This document shows, in pieces, positions 51,335 through 61,487 of a DNA stretch of 64,000 nt. Source of the DNA: G963675935 sp963719005 (GTDB lineage: Bacteria > Planctomycetota > Planctomycetia > Pirellulales > Thermoguttaceae); the NCBI GenBank assembly GCA_963719005.1, contig CAVRAR010000018.1, positions 372,001-436,000 on the forward strand, in the 5' to 3' direction. The notes beneath the pieces are model-generated. The model made no database searches, had not been told where the DNA came from, and saw nothing but the letters and a program-made list of their open reading frames with translations. Positions within the stretch are counted from its first letter, which is position 1; each line of letters begins with the position of its first letter. The position numbers and the translations under genes are program-made.

Positions 51335-53470
51335 CTATCGTTGATGCCTTCGTCGCCGCCAGCCGAAACCGATCAGGCTGATGGCAGCGATACCGAGGAG
51401 GACGAGAGTGCTGGGTTCTGGGACTGCCGTAATCGTGCCGGTGCTGTACAAGGCAGAGGTGTCCCAGTGCAGTCCAGGGGACAAAGCCGGAAGCGAAAGG
51501 CTATCGAAAGTGCCGTTCGTTGTGCCATTGATGATGTCGAAGCTGTCGCCCGCCGATGGCGTGAACCCGTTCAACAGATCGATTTCCAGAGTGCCGTCCA
51601 ACTTGCCGCTGCCCGAGAGATTCAATACGTCATATTGACTGCCCGAAACAATCCCACCTATCTCCATCACGAGCACACTTGTAGGAACAAGGTCCATATT
51701 CTCCAAGTAGACCGCAGCGGGGCTCAAGCCGGGCGAATAGGTACCGGAGAAGGTGATGTTACCGCTATATGTGCCTACGCCCTTGATGTAGCCGGTGAGG
51801 TTCAGCCCACTGCCGGTGCCCTCAACGCTACCGTTTATGATCGAGGCTTTGGCTAGAGAGTTGGTGCTGTTGACCGTCCCTTGGCCGACCAGATTCTTGC
51901 CGTAATCAACAAGGAAGCCATTGGCGGCATTCAGAGTGCCCGAGTTTCCGCCGCTTCCCAGTTTCGTTAGCGAGCCGAGCACGGCCTGATTGCTGTCGCT
52001 CAGCGTTACCGTGTTGGTATTCGTGTAGAGTTCACCATCGCTGACAAAGCCGACAGGGGAAGCGGCGTTGCCGAGGGTCAGATTGCCGGTGGCTGCAACG
52101 GTCGAGCCGAAACCAGCGGCAATCTTGGCATTGACATTACCAGCACCCGAAAGGTTGCCGCCAACGCTGATGGAGACACCGTTTGTAGCCGTCAGTGTAC
52201 CGCCGCTCAGTGTCGTGAGGCATCCGAGATTTGAGAACCCAGCGGAGTTCAGCACTACCGAATTACTCCCTACGGTCAGGTAGCCACCTGTGCGGAAACC
52301 GTCAAGGGCATTTGAATTGCCCAGTGTCAGGGTGCCGCTGGCGATGATGTTGCTGCCGCCTGATCCGTAGATTCGTCCATTGATCGTGCCCGCCCCGTTG
52401 ATACCGCCACTATCAGTCGCCGTGATTAGACCGCTGACCGTCATCGTCGGATTATTGACAACACTCATCGTGGTCTGGATCGAGGCATTACCAGCAACGG
52501 TGATGGGGCGATTCAGCGTGGCACTACGTCCCGTGCCGCTCACCACAAGGTCGCTATCGTAGGCATCTCGGGCACGAAGAGCACTAATGTCATCAGCACC
52601 AGCCACCACGGAAAAATAGAAGCCCGAAGTTGGTGTTCCACTGACTTGCCCTGATGTATCCCAGCCCCATGCCACTATACTGCCATCCGACCGGAGGGCA
52701 ACGTTGTATAAATCTCCAGCGTCCACATGTGTGAAATTATTACCGGATGGAGCGTTGTTCTGCCCGTAGTCGTTCCGCCCCCATGCTACAATCGTTCCGT
52801 CAGACCGAAGGGCGACGTTACCGAAATTGCCCCCCGCCACTTGAACGAAGTTGTTACCCGAGGGTACGTTGCATATACCGTATGCAGTCCAGCCCCATGC
52901 TGCCAGACTCCCGTCAGTGCGGACGGCAATCGAGTGTCCATTACCTGCATCCACCTGCGAAAAAGTGGTGCCTGTGGGAACGTTGCATTGGCCGTTATCG
53001 TTCAGTCCCCACGCTGCCATTGTTCCATCTGATCGAATAGCGAGGTAGTGCGATTCTCCTCCAGCGACTTGAACGTAGTTATTGCCGGAGGGAACATTAC
53101 ATTGCCCCGAATCATTGTGGCCCCACGCCGTCAAGCTTCCATCGGTGAGTATAGCGAGTCCACCATAGCCGCTCTCCGCAATCTGTGCGAAGTTGTTGCC
53201 GGAGGGAGGAGCGACCCAGCCGTAGGGATTCCAGCCCCATGCGACCAGACTTCCATCAGTCCGAATCGCAGTTGTGAAATAGCCCATAGTGGCAATCTGC
53301 GAATAGCCGTAACCCGTTGGAGCGTTGCACTCGCCGTGAGTGTTGTTGCCCCATGACACGATGCTGGCATCGGCAAGGGTGCCGGTCTGAGCCTGAGTCG
53401 CCATCGGAACAGCCACCATCACGACAAGAAAGAGGACTCCACGCCATACGCTTGCATTGAATCTCATCAT
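51335..53470 (-). CDS. RCC1-like exported protein with PEP-CTERM tail
   Basis: 711 aa from the ATG pair at 53470/53467, after GGGGGA. Signal peptide (GVLFLVVMVAVPMATQAQ). The first 300 residues hold about six RCC1/BNR-like repeats (IRTDGSLVAWGWN..., SGQCNVPSGNNFVQVAGG). Next, 330 residues of beta-helix or passenger-like sequence rich in Asn, Gly and Thr. The end is PEPSTLVLLGIAAISLIGFGWRRRR. Predicted surface protein. Confidence 0.85.
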   Translation of the reverse strand: MMRFNASVWRGVLFLVVMVAVPMATQAQTGTLADASIVSWGNNTHGECNAPTGYGYSQIATMGYFTTAIRTDGSLVAWGWNPYGWVAPPSGNNFAQIAESGYGGLAILTDGSLTAWGHNDSGQCNVPSGNNYVQVAGGESHYLAIRSDGTMAAWGLNDNGQCNVPTGTTFSQVDAGNGHSIAVRTDGSLAAWGWTAYGICNVPSGNNFVQVAGGNFGNVALRSDGTIVAWGRNDYGQNNAPSGNNFTHVDAGDLYNVALRSDGSIVAWGWDTSGQVSGTPTSGFYFSVVAGADDISALRARDAYDSDLVVSGTGRSATLNRPITVAGNASIQTTMSVVNNPTMTVSGLITATDSGGINGAGTINGRIYGSGGSNIIASGTLTLGNSNALDGFRTGGYLTVGSNSVVLNSAGFSNLGCLTTLSGGTLTATNGVSISVGGNLSGAGNVNAKIAAGFGSTVAATGNLTLGNAASPVGFVSDGELYTNTNTVTLSDSNQAVLGSLTKLGSGGNSGTLNAANGFLVDYGKNLVGQGTVNSTNSLAKASIINGSVEGTGSGLNLTGYIKGVGTYSGNITFSGTYSPGLSPAAVYLENMDLVPTSVLVMEIGGIVSGSQYDVLNLSGSGKLDGTLEIDLLNGFTPSAGDSFDIINGTTNGTFDSLSLPALSPGLHWDTSALYSTGTITAVPEPSTLVLLGIAAISLIGFGWRRRRHQR

Positions 53471-53501
53471 CTTCGTATCCCCCAGCGTAAATGGACTGCC
53501 A

Positions 53502-53630
53502 CCTCGACAAGAAAAAAAGGGAGCGTCAAACCACGACCGCTCCTCACGCCCCCATCACGGGGCCACAAGAACAGCACATGGCCGACGCTCCCAAACGGGA
53601 GCGACAGACCAGCACTGCTTCTTGTGAGGT
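53502..53630 (-). ncRNA. structured 5' leader of the RCC1-like PEP-CTERM gene
   Basis: 53502-53514 (ACCTCGACAAGAA on the plus strand) pairs with 53619-53630 apart from one base, enclosing GCTCCC/GGGAGC (53587-53602, loop AAAC) and GGAGCG/CGCTCC near 53520-53543. Read on the minus strand, the closing arm is followed by the ribosome site and the start. It lies in a 416-bp gap without a gene (53471-53886). It could be a regulatory leader. I do not match it to a known riboswitch. Confidence 0.4.
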
Positions 53631-53886
53631 CGAGGGCTGCAAAGCCCAAGGTGATGGTTTGTGAGAAAGCAGAACTGACTTTCGCACGTCATCGAGTTGT
53701 ATCATCTGGCCTTCATTCGGCCACGTTCAATTTCCTTCTCCTGCAATCGAGCAAAGGTTCGGTTTTCCAGCCCTGACTGGACATCTCCAATATAGCCCTG
53801 CGGGGAGGTGGTTGCAATCACCCCAAGCCGCCCATCAGGAATGCCCTTTTCCCGTCCCCCAGTACCGAGAATAACATCCCAAGAAC
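53631..53886. other. intergenic gap between two PEP-CTERM genes
   Basis: The rest of the 416-bp gap. No supported gene; it probably holds the promoter of the RCC1-like gene and the end of the next. Confidence 0.3.
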
Positions 53887-55893
53887 TCAAGGCGAATTCC
53901 CTGGGGCTTGGTTCCATACGGCGGGCTGGTGGAGAAACAACGGGGGCGGCTGGTTTCTTTTATCCTCCTTGCCTTCGTCGCCGCCCCAACAAAAAAAGCC
54001 ACCCGCAAGAATACGGATGGCTCGGTTTTGTTCTGATTGGTTGCCCCACGCCGCTCGCCGCCTTCGCCAAACGTAGGCGAGTAGGCTGACGACACCGATA
54101 CCGAGGAGGACGAGGGTCGAGGGTTCGGGGGTAGGTGTCAGGAGAAATGCCTCCTGTTGCCCGCTGGAATTGTAGCCCCAACCTACGATCTGCCCGGCAT
54201 CGTTGATTCCCCCGGCTCCGTACAATTTCCACCCCGATGCGGGGTCGATTAAGTCGTTCAGGTCGGTCATGGTGCCGTTGTCATAGAGAAAAGCATGAAT
54301 GTCTGACGAGAATACGGTGCCGGACCAATCGGACCAGCCAACCACCTGTCCCTTGGTGTTGATGCCAAAAGCAGCACTGTACGATCCACCGAGTGTGCCC
54401 ATATTGGTCCAAGCTCCACCGTTATAAAGGAAGGCGTTCTGCCGGCCGCCTACCAACGCATACCCTGCAACTTGTCCATGTGAGTTGATCGCTTGTGGGA
54501 AGCTCTCGTGTGTGTAGTCGGCATCCAGGTCAGTAACGCCGCCATTACTGTAAAGAAAGCCGTGAGTGTAGCTGCCAAAATAACCGCCTATTCCCACAAT
54601 CTGGCCACCATCGTTGATTGCATAGCCCTCTTGGAGCAGCCAGCCGGAATTGGGTGCGAGCGTCGAATTCAGATCGGTCATTGCACCCCCGCTGTAGAGA
54701 AATGCGTGTGACACGTTGCCCGTGGTCATTGAATAGCCCACGATTTGGCCGCTGGTATTGATGCCGTTTGCCCGACTACTCAAATCTGCTCCGCCTAGCG
54801 TACCCAGATCGGTCATTGGTCCGCCGTCATAAAGAAAGGCATGACAAGTGCTGCCATCAGACATGATGGAATATCCGACGACTTGCCCGCTGTTGTTGAT
54901 GCTGTTCCCAATACTGAAGTTGCTGCTGGAGAGCGACCCCAGGTCAGTCATTACCCCACCGCTGTAACGAAAAGCGTCAAGTCCAGAGGCCGTGGAAGAA
55001 TAACCAGTGACCTGCCCACTTGCATTGATGCCAGTTGCTGTCGAACTGTAAGGAGAGCCCTGAAGACCTTGGAAAACCCCCAGGTCAGTCACATTGTACG
55101 GATACGCCGCCATTGTGCTGTCGGCAACGCCGACCACTAATAGAAATCCCATTATGATTGCGGTTACCTTCGCCCCACGCCGCCGTAGATAGAATGCCCC
55201 AAGTCCCACCAGTGCCGAACCCAGGAGCGTAAGCGTGGCAGGTTCGGGCACGGGACTTAACCGCACGTTGTCGAGACTTAGCTGAACCCACGAGTTGGGG
55301 CACGGTGGAGGCGAACTGGACGGCAAGGTTTCGGAGTGAGCCGAGGCTTGGAAATCAATATAGTAACTGCCGGTGGCGTCAATCGGAAGTGACACGGTGG
55401 TCCATCCTGAAGCAGCGGGTAGAGGAAGCGACGAAGTGCTGTCATCGGCGGTGTTGGTTAACCAAGCGGTGGAATAAGCGAACGCTGAACCAGTTCCAGG
55501 TGGTATGGACGACCCTATATTGCTCTGATAGTCAAACATCAACGTTTCCCCGGCAGAAGCGGCAAACGATACGGACTGTAGGTCGGCCTCCATCGAATCA
55601 CGACTGTCCCGCACTGGTGCTATGCTACTGACGTTTATGAGCACATATTGTGATCCTTCAGAAGCGACACCGGTAACGGTCTGGATAGTAGCTATTCCAT
55701 AACTGCCGCTTTGCCCCGTCGCTGTCCATCCGTCCGTAGTTTGCTGCTGTTGTTGTAGGTTACAGACGGTCAGATTGAGTGCCGCCGTTTCAAAGCCGCC
55801 ATCAAGGATGTCGGCGTAGACCGGTGCCGATGCGAAAGCCAAGGCGACGACAGCCACAGCCAGAAACGAAACCACGTGCTTCAAACCTCGCAT
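53887..55893 (-). CDS. fused pair of PEP-CTERM proteins (second one with HAF repeats)
   Basis: 668 aa. Residues 1-26 are a signal peptide (VVSFLAVAVVALAFASAPVYA), then a jelly-roll-like domain (DGGFETAALNL...SWVQLSLDNVRL) ending in PVPEPATLTLLGSALVGLGAFYLRRR at about 215-240: a complete PEP-CTERM signal. Directly after it comes a second signal-like segment (IIMGFLLVVGVADSTMA), then a HAF-repeat protein like those at 3.3-5.5 kb, ending in a second PEP-CTERM tail (PTPEPSTLVLL...WRRRR) and about 55 extra residues that look like lost-stop read-through. Two former genes appear fused in frame. Assembly or sequencing error should be kept in mind. Confidence 0.75.
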   Translation of the reverse strand: MRGLKHVVSFLAVAVVALAFASAPVYADILDGGFETAALNLTVCNLQQQQQTTDGWTATGQSGSYGIATIQTVTGVASEGSQYVLINVSSIAPVRDSRDSMEADLQSVSFAASAGETLMFDYQSNIGSSIPPGTGSAFAYSTAWLTNTADDSTSSLPLPAASGWTTVSLPIDATGSYYIDFQASAHSETLPSSSPPPCPNSWVQLSLDNVRLSPVPEPATLTLLGSALVGLGAFYLRRRGAKVTAIIMGFLLVVGVADSTMAAYPYNVTDLGVFQGLQGSPYSSTATGINASGQVTGYSSTASGLDAFRYSGGVMTDLGSLSSSNFSIGNSINNSGQVVGYSIMSDGSTCHAFLYDGGPMTDLGTLGGADLSSRANGINTSGQIVGYSMTTGNVSHAFLYSGGAMTDLNSTLAPNSGWLLQEGYAINDGGQIVGIGGYFGSYTHGFLYSNGGVTDLDADYTHESFPQAINSHGQVAGYALVGGRQNAFLYNGGAWTNMGTLGGSYSAAFGINTKGQVVGWSDWSGTVFSSDIHAFLYDNGTMTDLNDLIDPASGWKLYGAGGINDAGQIVGWGYNSSGQQEAFLLTPTPEPSTLVLLGIGVVSLLAYVWRRRRAAWGNQSEQNRAIRILAGGFFCWGGDEGKEDKRNQPPPLFLHQPAVWNQAPGNSP

Positions 55894-56265
55894 CTCGCAC
55901 CCCCATCAAAGTTGCAGGCGACTTACCACCCTTATAAGAATCACTGCCGACGAGGAGAAAAAAAGTATAGCAGTACCAAAAGATCACAAGAACTCAATCC
56001 ACCTTTTTCCCATGCGACCAAAGCGAGTGTGTCTTGGTTCAGCGTGAAATGGAAACTTCGATTGGCTTGCTAGGATCGTCCGGGTGTTGAAGTTGGTTGG
56101 TAGTGCTTGGATTTTTCGCTTTGGTGTTGTAAGCGAGGGAGGTGGGCGGCAGCAGAACCACCGCCCGGACCTCGCTCACAACCCCTGGGGCGGCGCTCGG
56201 GTCGGTTCCCACCGGAGCCCTATCCTCCGCCCAGGTCGTCTCTCATCGTAACGTCCTTCTTTCGA
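55894..56265. other. intergenic and IS-flanking region
   Basis: About 370 bp upstream of the fused PEP-CTERM gene and downstream of the IS3-type transposase. CTTTTTTTCTCCTCGTCGG upstream of the PEP-CTERM gene (minus strand) resembles the block upstream of the RCC1-like gene. I could not identify terminal inverted repeats of the IS. Confidence 0.3.
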
Positions 56266-57201
56266 TCAGGCAACCGTCCGCAAACGGGCCGCCTCTCGCT
56301 GCTCCTTTCTACGCTCGCGGGCCTCCGTCAGTTTGCGATCGCGGGCTGCGAAGATCTCCGCCTCACGGCCCGCCAATTTGTCCGCCGGCGCCACATAGCC
56401 AATCGCGCTGTGCAATCGCACCTCGTTGTAGTGCTCCACGTAACGAGCCACAATGCGGATGGCATCCTCCAGCGAGATCGGCGTGCCCGGCCGCAGGCAC
56501 TCGCCCTTGATGCTCCCGTGAAATCGCTCCAGTTTGCCGTTGCTCTGCGGATAGTACGGGCTGGTGCGCACGTGCGTCATCCCGCAGATGCGAATGAACT
56601 CTTTGAAGTCCTTCGCCAAAAACTGCGACCCATTGTCGCTGATGATCCGCGGCGTCTCCTTGGGGAACTTCTCCCGCGCGCGTTGCAGGATCGTCAGTTC
56701 ATCTTGCTCGGTCATCGAGCGGCGAATCTCCCAATGCACGGTGTAGCGGCTGTAGCCGTCGAGGATCGTCGTCAGGTAGTAAAACGTGCCGTGGATGTTG
56801 AGGTAGCTGATGTCGATATGCCAGTGTTCATGGGGTTTTTGCGGCTGTTGGAAGCCCGTGCCTTTCTTCGACGGCTTGTTCGTCGAGCGCCCGATGCGGC
56901 CCGCCGCCTTCAATACGCGATAGACGCTGCTGGGACTGACGGCCACCACGTCGCGGTCGAGCATCATGAACGCCAAACGCCGGTAGCCTTCCAGTGGATA
57001 CTCGAAGGAGAAGCGGATGATGGCCTGCTTCTCCCAATCTTCGAGCCACCAGTCGCGCGGCACCCAGCCGTTGTGTTCGTTCCGCTTGCCGTAGCGATCC
57101 TTCCAGTCGTGGAACTTGCTCTGGCCAATGCCCAGCCAAGCCACGAACTTTCTGGCGGGAATCTCCGTGCGCTCGTTCCAACGGCGCACGTAATCGACCA
57201 C
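56266..57201 (-). CDS. IS3-family transposase, orfB part
   Basis: 311 aa. The rve-type core has WHIDISYLN (first Asp), IISDNGSQFLAKDF (second Asp) and SNGKLERFHGSIK (Glu), i.e. an intact DDE triad. The apparent start is a GTG at 57201, two bp from the stop of orfA, so expression is likely as an orfAB fusion by ribosomal frameshifting as is usual in this family. Ends with a basic tail. Confidence 0.85.
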   Translation of the reverse strand: MVDYVRRWNERTEIPARKFVAWLGIGQSKFHDWKDRYGKRNEHNGWVPRDWWLEDWEKQAIIRFSFEYPLEGYRRLAFMMLDRDVVAVSPSSVYRVLKAAGRIGRSTNKPSKKGTGFQQPQKPHEHWHIDISYLNIHGTFYYLTTILDGYSRYTVHWEIRRSMTEQDELTILQRAREKFPKETPRIISDNGSQFLAKDFKEFIRICGMTHVRTSPYYPQSNGKLERFHGSIKGECLRPGTPISLEDAIRIVARYVEHYNEVRLHSAIGYVAPADKLAGREAEIFAARDRKLTEARERRKEQREAARLRTVA

Positions 57202-57202
57202 T

Positions 57203-57553
57203 TCATCGCGAGTGTCGTGGGGAACCCAACGTCCGTTTAGAGTTCCCCATTCTCTTTTTTGCGCGGACGTTCTCCTCCATCAACTCGGAGATGACCTCGT
57301 TCTTCTGAACGAGCTTGGCCCGCAGTCGGGCGACTTCCTCCTCCTGGGCGGAAAGCCTCTTGGCTTCGCGTTTGGCGACCGGGTGAAAGGCGGCCGGAGC
57401 GTTATCGAACAGGATTTTCTGCCAGGCGTAGATTTGGTTCGGCTTGATCCCGTACTCGTCGCAGAGGTCCGAGATGGGCACTTTATCGACCAGATACCTC
57501 TTGAGAATGGCAGCCTTCTGGTCCGTGCCGAAATGTCGTCGTTGTCCACTCAT
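57203..57553 (-). CDS. IS3-family transposase, orfA part
   Basis: 116 aa. N-terminal helix-turn-helix (TDQKAAILKRYLVDKVPISDLCDEYGI, KPNQIYAWQKIL) and a coiled-coil segment (EEEVARLRAKLVQKNEVISELMEENV). The two frames adjoin at 57201-57205. Together with orfB it forms a probably active IS of about 1.3 kb. Confidence 0.8.
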   Translation of the reverse strand: MSGQRRHFGTDQKAAILKRYLVDKVPISDLCDEYGIKPNQIYAWQKILFDNAPAAFHPVAKREAKRLSAQEEEVARLRAKLVQKNEVISELMEENVRAKKRMGNSKRTLGSPRHSR

Positions 57554-58237
57554 GAAATTCTCCTCGTCTGGGGGAAGATTCTAACCCAGGCGACCGAGAA
57601 TTTCCATTTCCAATTGGTTCAAGACAAGTGCAACCCCCCTGAAGATGCAATTTGCTTCAGATGTTTGCTCCTCCCCCTATAGGGAGCGAAGCCTTAGTGG
57701 CTCCTTGTGTAGCCAAAAAACCCGTGGACTTTTGGACTACCCATCCTCTTCAACAGCCGACTCCCGATTGACGTGGAGGCCGCAGACCTTGCACCAGAAC
57801 TCCCTTATGGGCGGTGCTGTGGAGAAGAGGCGGGAGGCCGAGCGGCCTTTTCGTCAAGGGAATTCGAGGGGAGCCAAGCAACCGGAGGGGAAGCATGGGA
57901 GCGGTGCTACCCGTTGGCTCGGTTGAAAATCCTTGGAGGCTGGGGTTCCTTGGGCGGGGCTGTGGAAGAATGGCGGGGTCGGCTTTCGGTCAAGGGAGTC
58001 CTTCTTCATCCATGTCAGCGGAAGCCCCGCATTCCAGTTGATTTCCCGTTTGCTCGGTTCAAATTCCTTTGATCTTGGAGACCCTTTGCCGGGGCAGGTG
58101 GAAGAAGGCGGGGGCGGCTTCTATCAAGAGACGCCGACTGAACCCAAGCAAGCGGAAGCCCTGCCTTCCATCACCTTGTCGGCTGCTCCGATGATATGTC
58201 AGCCCACGCAGCCGGGATGATTGACGATTTGGCTATC
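57554..58237. repeat. intergenic region with three degenerate units of about 140 bp
   Basis: No convincing gene. Units beginning near 57808, 57952 and 58092 share GGGCGGnGCTGTGGA, a GGCGGGG-rich block, GGTCAAGGGA and, in the first two, GCTCGGTT.AAA.TCCTT. The 700-bp stretch is G-rich on the plus strand. It may be non-coding repeats or the scar of old insertions. Confidence 0.4.
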
Positions 58238-58973
58238 CTATCCTTCAATCTGCTTCTCCAGAATGGGCACAACAACTTGAACGAGGGTGCCAGAACCCGG
58301 CTTGCTCTCGATAGTCAGCCGACCTCCGAGAAGTCGCACCCTTTGTCGAATACCCTCCACGCCGAAGTGCCCCTTCCCAATCGTTTCTTGGTTGAACCCG
58401 ATTCCCCAGTCCCGAACTTCCAGCCGAAGTTCCTTTCCCTCTTGAGCCAGCGTGACCTTCACATTTTTGCTCTTGCTGTGCTTGCAGGCATTGGTCAGTG
58501 CCTCCTGTGCGATGCGGTAGATCGCATTCTCCAAGATTGACGGTAGTCGCTTGAACTGCACCTCGCTATCGAACTTGATCGTCGGGCCACCATGTCGCCG
58601 TTCTTCATGAACCAGATGCGAAATCGCAGTCTCAAGCCCGCTCTCGTTGATGACTGGATGGCGTACTTCACTGATTAGCCGCCGTGACTCGGAGTGGGCC
58701 TGGCGAACAAGTTCCACAGCCGTCTCATAGGCTTTCTTCGCCTTGTCGGGGGAGTTCTCTTTCAAAGTATCATGAGCTTGAAACTGCATTCCCGCCGCAG
58801 CAAGATACTGGGCCAGTCCATCGTGAATCTCGTAGGATATGGTCTGCCGTTCGTGGTCACTGGCTTGGAGCATTCTCCAAAGCGATTGCCGCTCCCGCTC
58901 CAACACCTCCTCGGCTTGCCTGCGTTCGGTGATGTCACGGAAGATGCCCATCGAGCAGGGCCTTCCATTGTAA
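58238..58973 (-). pseudogene. histidine kinase, 3' fragment (PAS end, HisKA_3, HATPase)
   Basis: The C-terminal half of a kinase cut by the IS at 58974. It resumes YNGRPCSMGIFRDITERRQ, then a HisKA_3 dimerisation domain with the phospho-acceptor HERQTISYEIHDGLAQYL (His near ISYEIHD), followed by the ATPase with EALTNACKHS (N box), VRDWGIGFN (G1) and GHFGVEGIRQRV (G2). Joined to the fragment at 59881-61487 after removing the IS, the reading frame continues without a break. The IS-carried ORF extends to 59011 only by chance. Confidence 0.85.
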
Positions 58974-59883
58974 GAGGTTCTAACAAAACCAGTATTTCCT
59001 GATCTGTCCAATGTTGCTAAACTCTCGGGCTAACCTGGTCAACCAACAGATATGTCAGGGAGGATATTATGGCCAAGCCACTGCTGCCCGATGCGCTTTG
59101 GGAGCGAATCAAGCCTTTGCTGCCGCGCGAACGCGGCAAGCCGAAAGGAGGCCGACCGCGAGTTTCCGATCGTGCGGCGCTCACGGGGATTCTCTTCGTA
59201 TTGAAAACGGGTTGTCCGTGGGAATATCTTCCGCAGGAGTTGGGCTGCGGATGCGGCATGACGTGCTGGCGACGACTCCGCGACTGGCATGTGGCTGGTG
59301 TCTGGAAGCGGATATGGAAGCTACTTTTGGACGAATTGGGATTGGCAGGCCAAATCGACTGGTCAACATCCGCGATCGACAGTTGCTCCGTGCGAGCAGT
59401 TTTTGGGGGGCAAAAACGGGCCCAAATCCCACGGATCGAGGCAAGAATGGCTCGAAGCGTCATCTGATGGTGGACGGCAGCGGCACGCCTCTGGCCATTA
59501 CCCACACCGGCGCGAATTGCCACGATTCGGAGATGGCTATTCCTTTGGTCAACGCAGTTCCACCGATCAAGCAACCTCGCGGCGCACCGCGCAAGCGTCC
59601 CGATGAACTGCTCGCGGATCGAGCCTATGATGCGGAAGCCAAGATTCGTAAACCCCTGCGCAAGCGGAGAATCAAGCCGCTGGTTGCTCACCGCAACACC
59701 GAGCACGGCAGCGGCCTGGGCAAATTCCGCTACGTCGTTGAAGCCTGCTTCGATTGGCTCTTCAACTGGCGTCGTCTGCGGGTGCGTTACGAGAAACGAC
59801 CGGACATTCACGATGCGTTCCTAATCATCGGTTGTGCCATGATCTGCTGGAACCGCGTACTGGAGTTTTGTTAGAACCTCTAA
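58971..59883. mobile_element. IS5-family insertion sequence with TAA target duplication
   Basis: A 907-bp element, 58974-59880. The ends GAGGTTCTAACAAAACCAG and, inverted, GAGGTTCTAACAAAACTCCA are terminal inverted repeats. TAA flanks it on both sides (58971-58973 and 59881-59883), a 3-bp duplication as in IS427-like members. Complete ends and clean duplication point to recent insertion. Confidence 0.9.
59069..59874 (+). CDS. IS5-family transposase, orfA-orfB with -1 frameshift
   Basis: orfA is 59069-59467 (132 aa: LLPRERGKPKGGRPRVSDRAALTGILFVLKTGCPWEYLP); orfB continues in the -1 frame to 59874, with LADRAYDAEAKI, KPLVAHRNTEHG and FRYVVEACFDWLFNWRRLRVRYEK. The crossover GTTTTTGGGG near 59397-59408 is a plausible slip site: orfA reads VFGGQKR, orfB FWGAKTGPN. 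Two-frame transposases of this kind are normal in the IS427 group. The DDE residues lie in both halves. Confidence 0.85.
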
Positions 59884-61487
59884 GTCAAGAACCTGCTGAC
59901 GACCTCCACATAGACGATGCTCCCATCCTTGCGTAAAAACGAAATGTCTTTGGGAGGAGGCTGATTGGTTTCCATTATCGAGCCAATGCGTTCCAAGATG
60001 TATGGAAGTGCCTCGGCGGGGTGAATGTCCTTGACTGACAGAGACAGCAACTCGGTCTCCGAGTAGCCAAGCATCCGACAGATGGAGGCATTCGCCCGCA
60101 TGAATCGCTTTGTCTCTTTGTCCGTGACAAGAAGTCCGTCAATCATTCCATCGTAAATGGCCTGAAGCTCCTCGTAGCTTTGTCGCAGGGCCTTCTCTGC
60201 CTGCTTGCGTTCGGTGATGTCTCTCAGAACGTTTATGATCGCCACCGGCTTTCCCGCTGCGTCTTTGACCAAAGCAGCGGATAACTCGGTAGGATAGCGT
60301 GTTCCATCCTTCTTGATGAAGGTGTATTCAACATCGCTCGTGATACCGTCTTCGAGTGTCTTTTGAAGATATTGGTGGTACTTTTCGTGGTCCTCGGGCA
60401 CCAAATAGTCCCAGGCAGTCTTGCCAAGGAACTCGTCGGCAGATTCGGCACCGTGGAGTTCCACGAGCCGCCGAGATACGAAGCTGACATGACCCGTCAA
60501 GTCGGCCATAATCACCACATCCGGTGAGGTGTCTACGAGTGCTTTGTACTTTTCCTCGCTCTCCTGCAACGCCACCTGGGCTTGCCTGCGTTCGGTAACA
60601 TCACGGAAGAGGGCAAGCACACAAGGCCGCCCGTCGTAGAGAATCCGACGGCCCGTAATATCTGCGTGGAAGATGGTGCCGTCTTTGCGAAGAACAGGAC
60701 GGCTTTCATTGATGGAACGTTGGCTTTCTGCGACCTGCTGAAATCTCCGCAAGTCATTGGTCACTTCCTCAGGTGGGTGAATATCTTGGAGCGACGCTGC
60801 CAGCAATTCTTCTTCCGTGTAGCCTAGCATCCGGCAAAACGAGGAGTTCACTCGCACGAACCGCTTCGTTTCAATATCGGTGATAAGGCAGCCTTCCACC
60901 ATCTCGTTATAGATCATCTGAAGTTCGTCACGGCTGTGAAGCAAAGTCTCTTCAACCGCCTTGTGTTCCTCGACTTCACGTTGAAGCTGGCGATTGGCTT
61001 CTGCAAGTTCCGCAGTTCGCTCTTCGACCCGTCGTTCCAATTCGTCGTGGGCCTGCTTCAATGCCTCTTCGGCCCGTTTGTGGTCGGTTCGGTCTATGGC
61101 GAGGATCGCAACTGTGGCAACTTTCCCTTGTTCATCGACGACCGGGTGCATGGTGTTCTCAAAATACCGCCCGGACCTCTGATCCTCGTAGCGAATTGGT
61201 TTGCCCGTGCGAACAACCTCCGCCACATGCTCGTTTCTGCCGGCAGCTATCTCTGGGGGCATGAAGTTGTGAATTCGCTGGCCGGTAATCTCGTCAACGG
61301 TTGTGCCAAGACGACGAGCCACAGTTTCATTTGCGATAAGAATGGTTCCGTCAGTATCCATCAACAAGATGGACTCAGGGCTAGCATCGAGCAGTGTTCG
61401 TAACGTCAGTTCACCCTTTTTCAACACAGCAATTCGTTGTCGCAGTTCATCGATAAGACGTTGCTCGGACTTGTTCTGATGAGTCAT
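59881..61487 (-). pseudogene. histidine kinase, 5' fragment (four PAS domains)
   Basis: 535 aa from ATG 61487. Four PAS domains: LLDASPESILLMDTDG, MIYNEMVEGCLITDIET, LVDTSPDVVIMADLTG and AIYDGMIDGLLVTDKET, each ending with DITERKQAE-like PAC signatures; a coiled coil (ERRVEERTAELAEANRQLQREV) lies after the first. The frame ends at the IS (VSRFLT then TAG from the IS end). The whole kinase would be about 780 aa, with a NarL-type output kinase. No response regulator gene is next to it. Confidence 0.85.
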
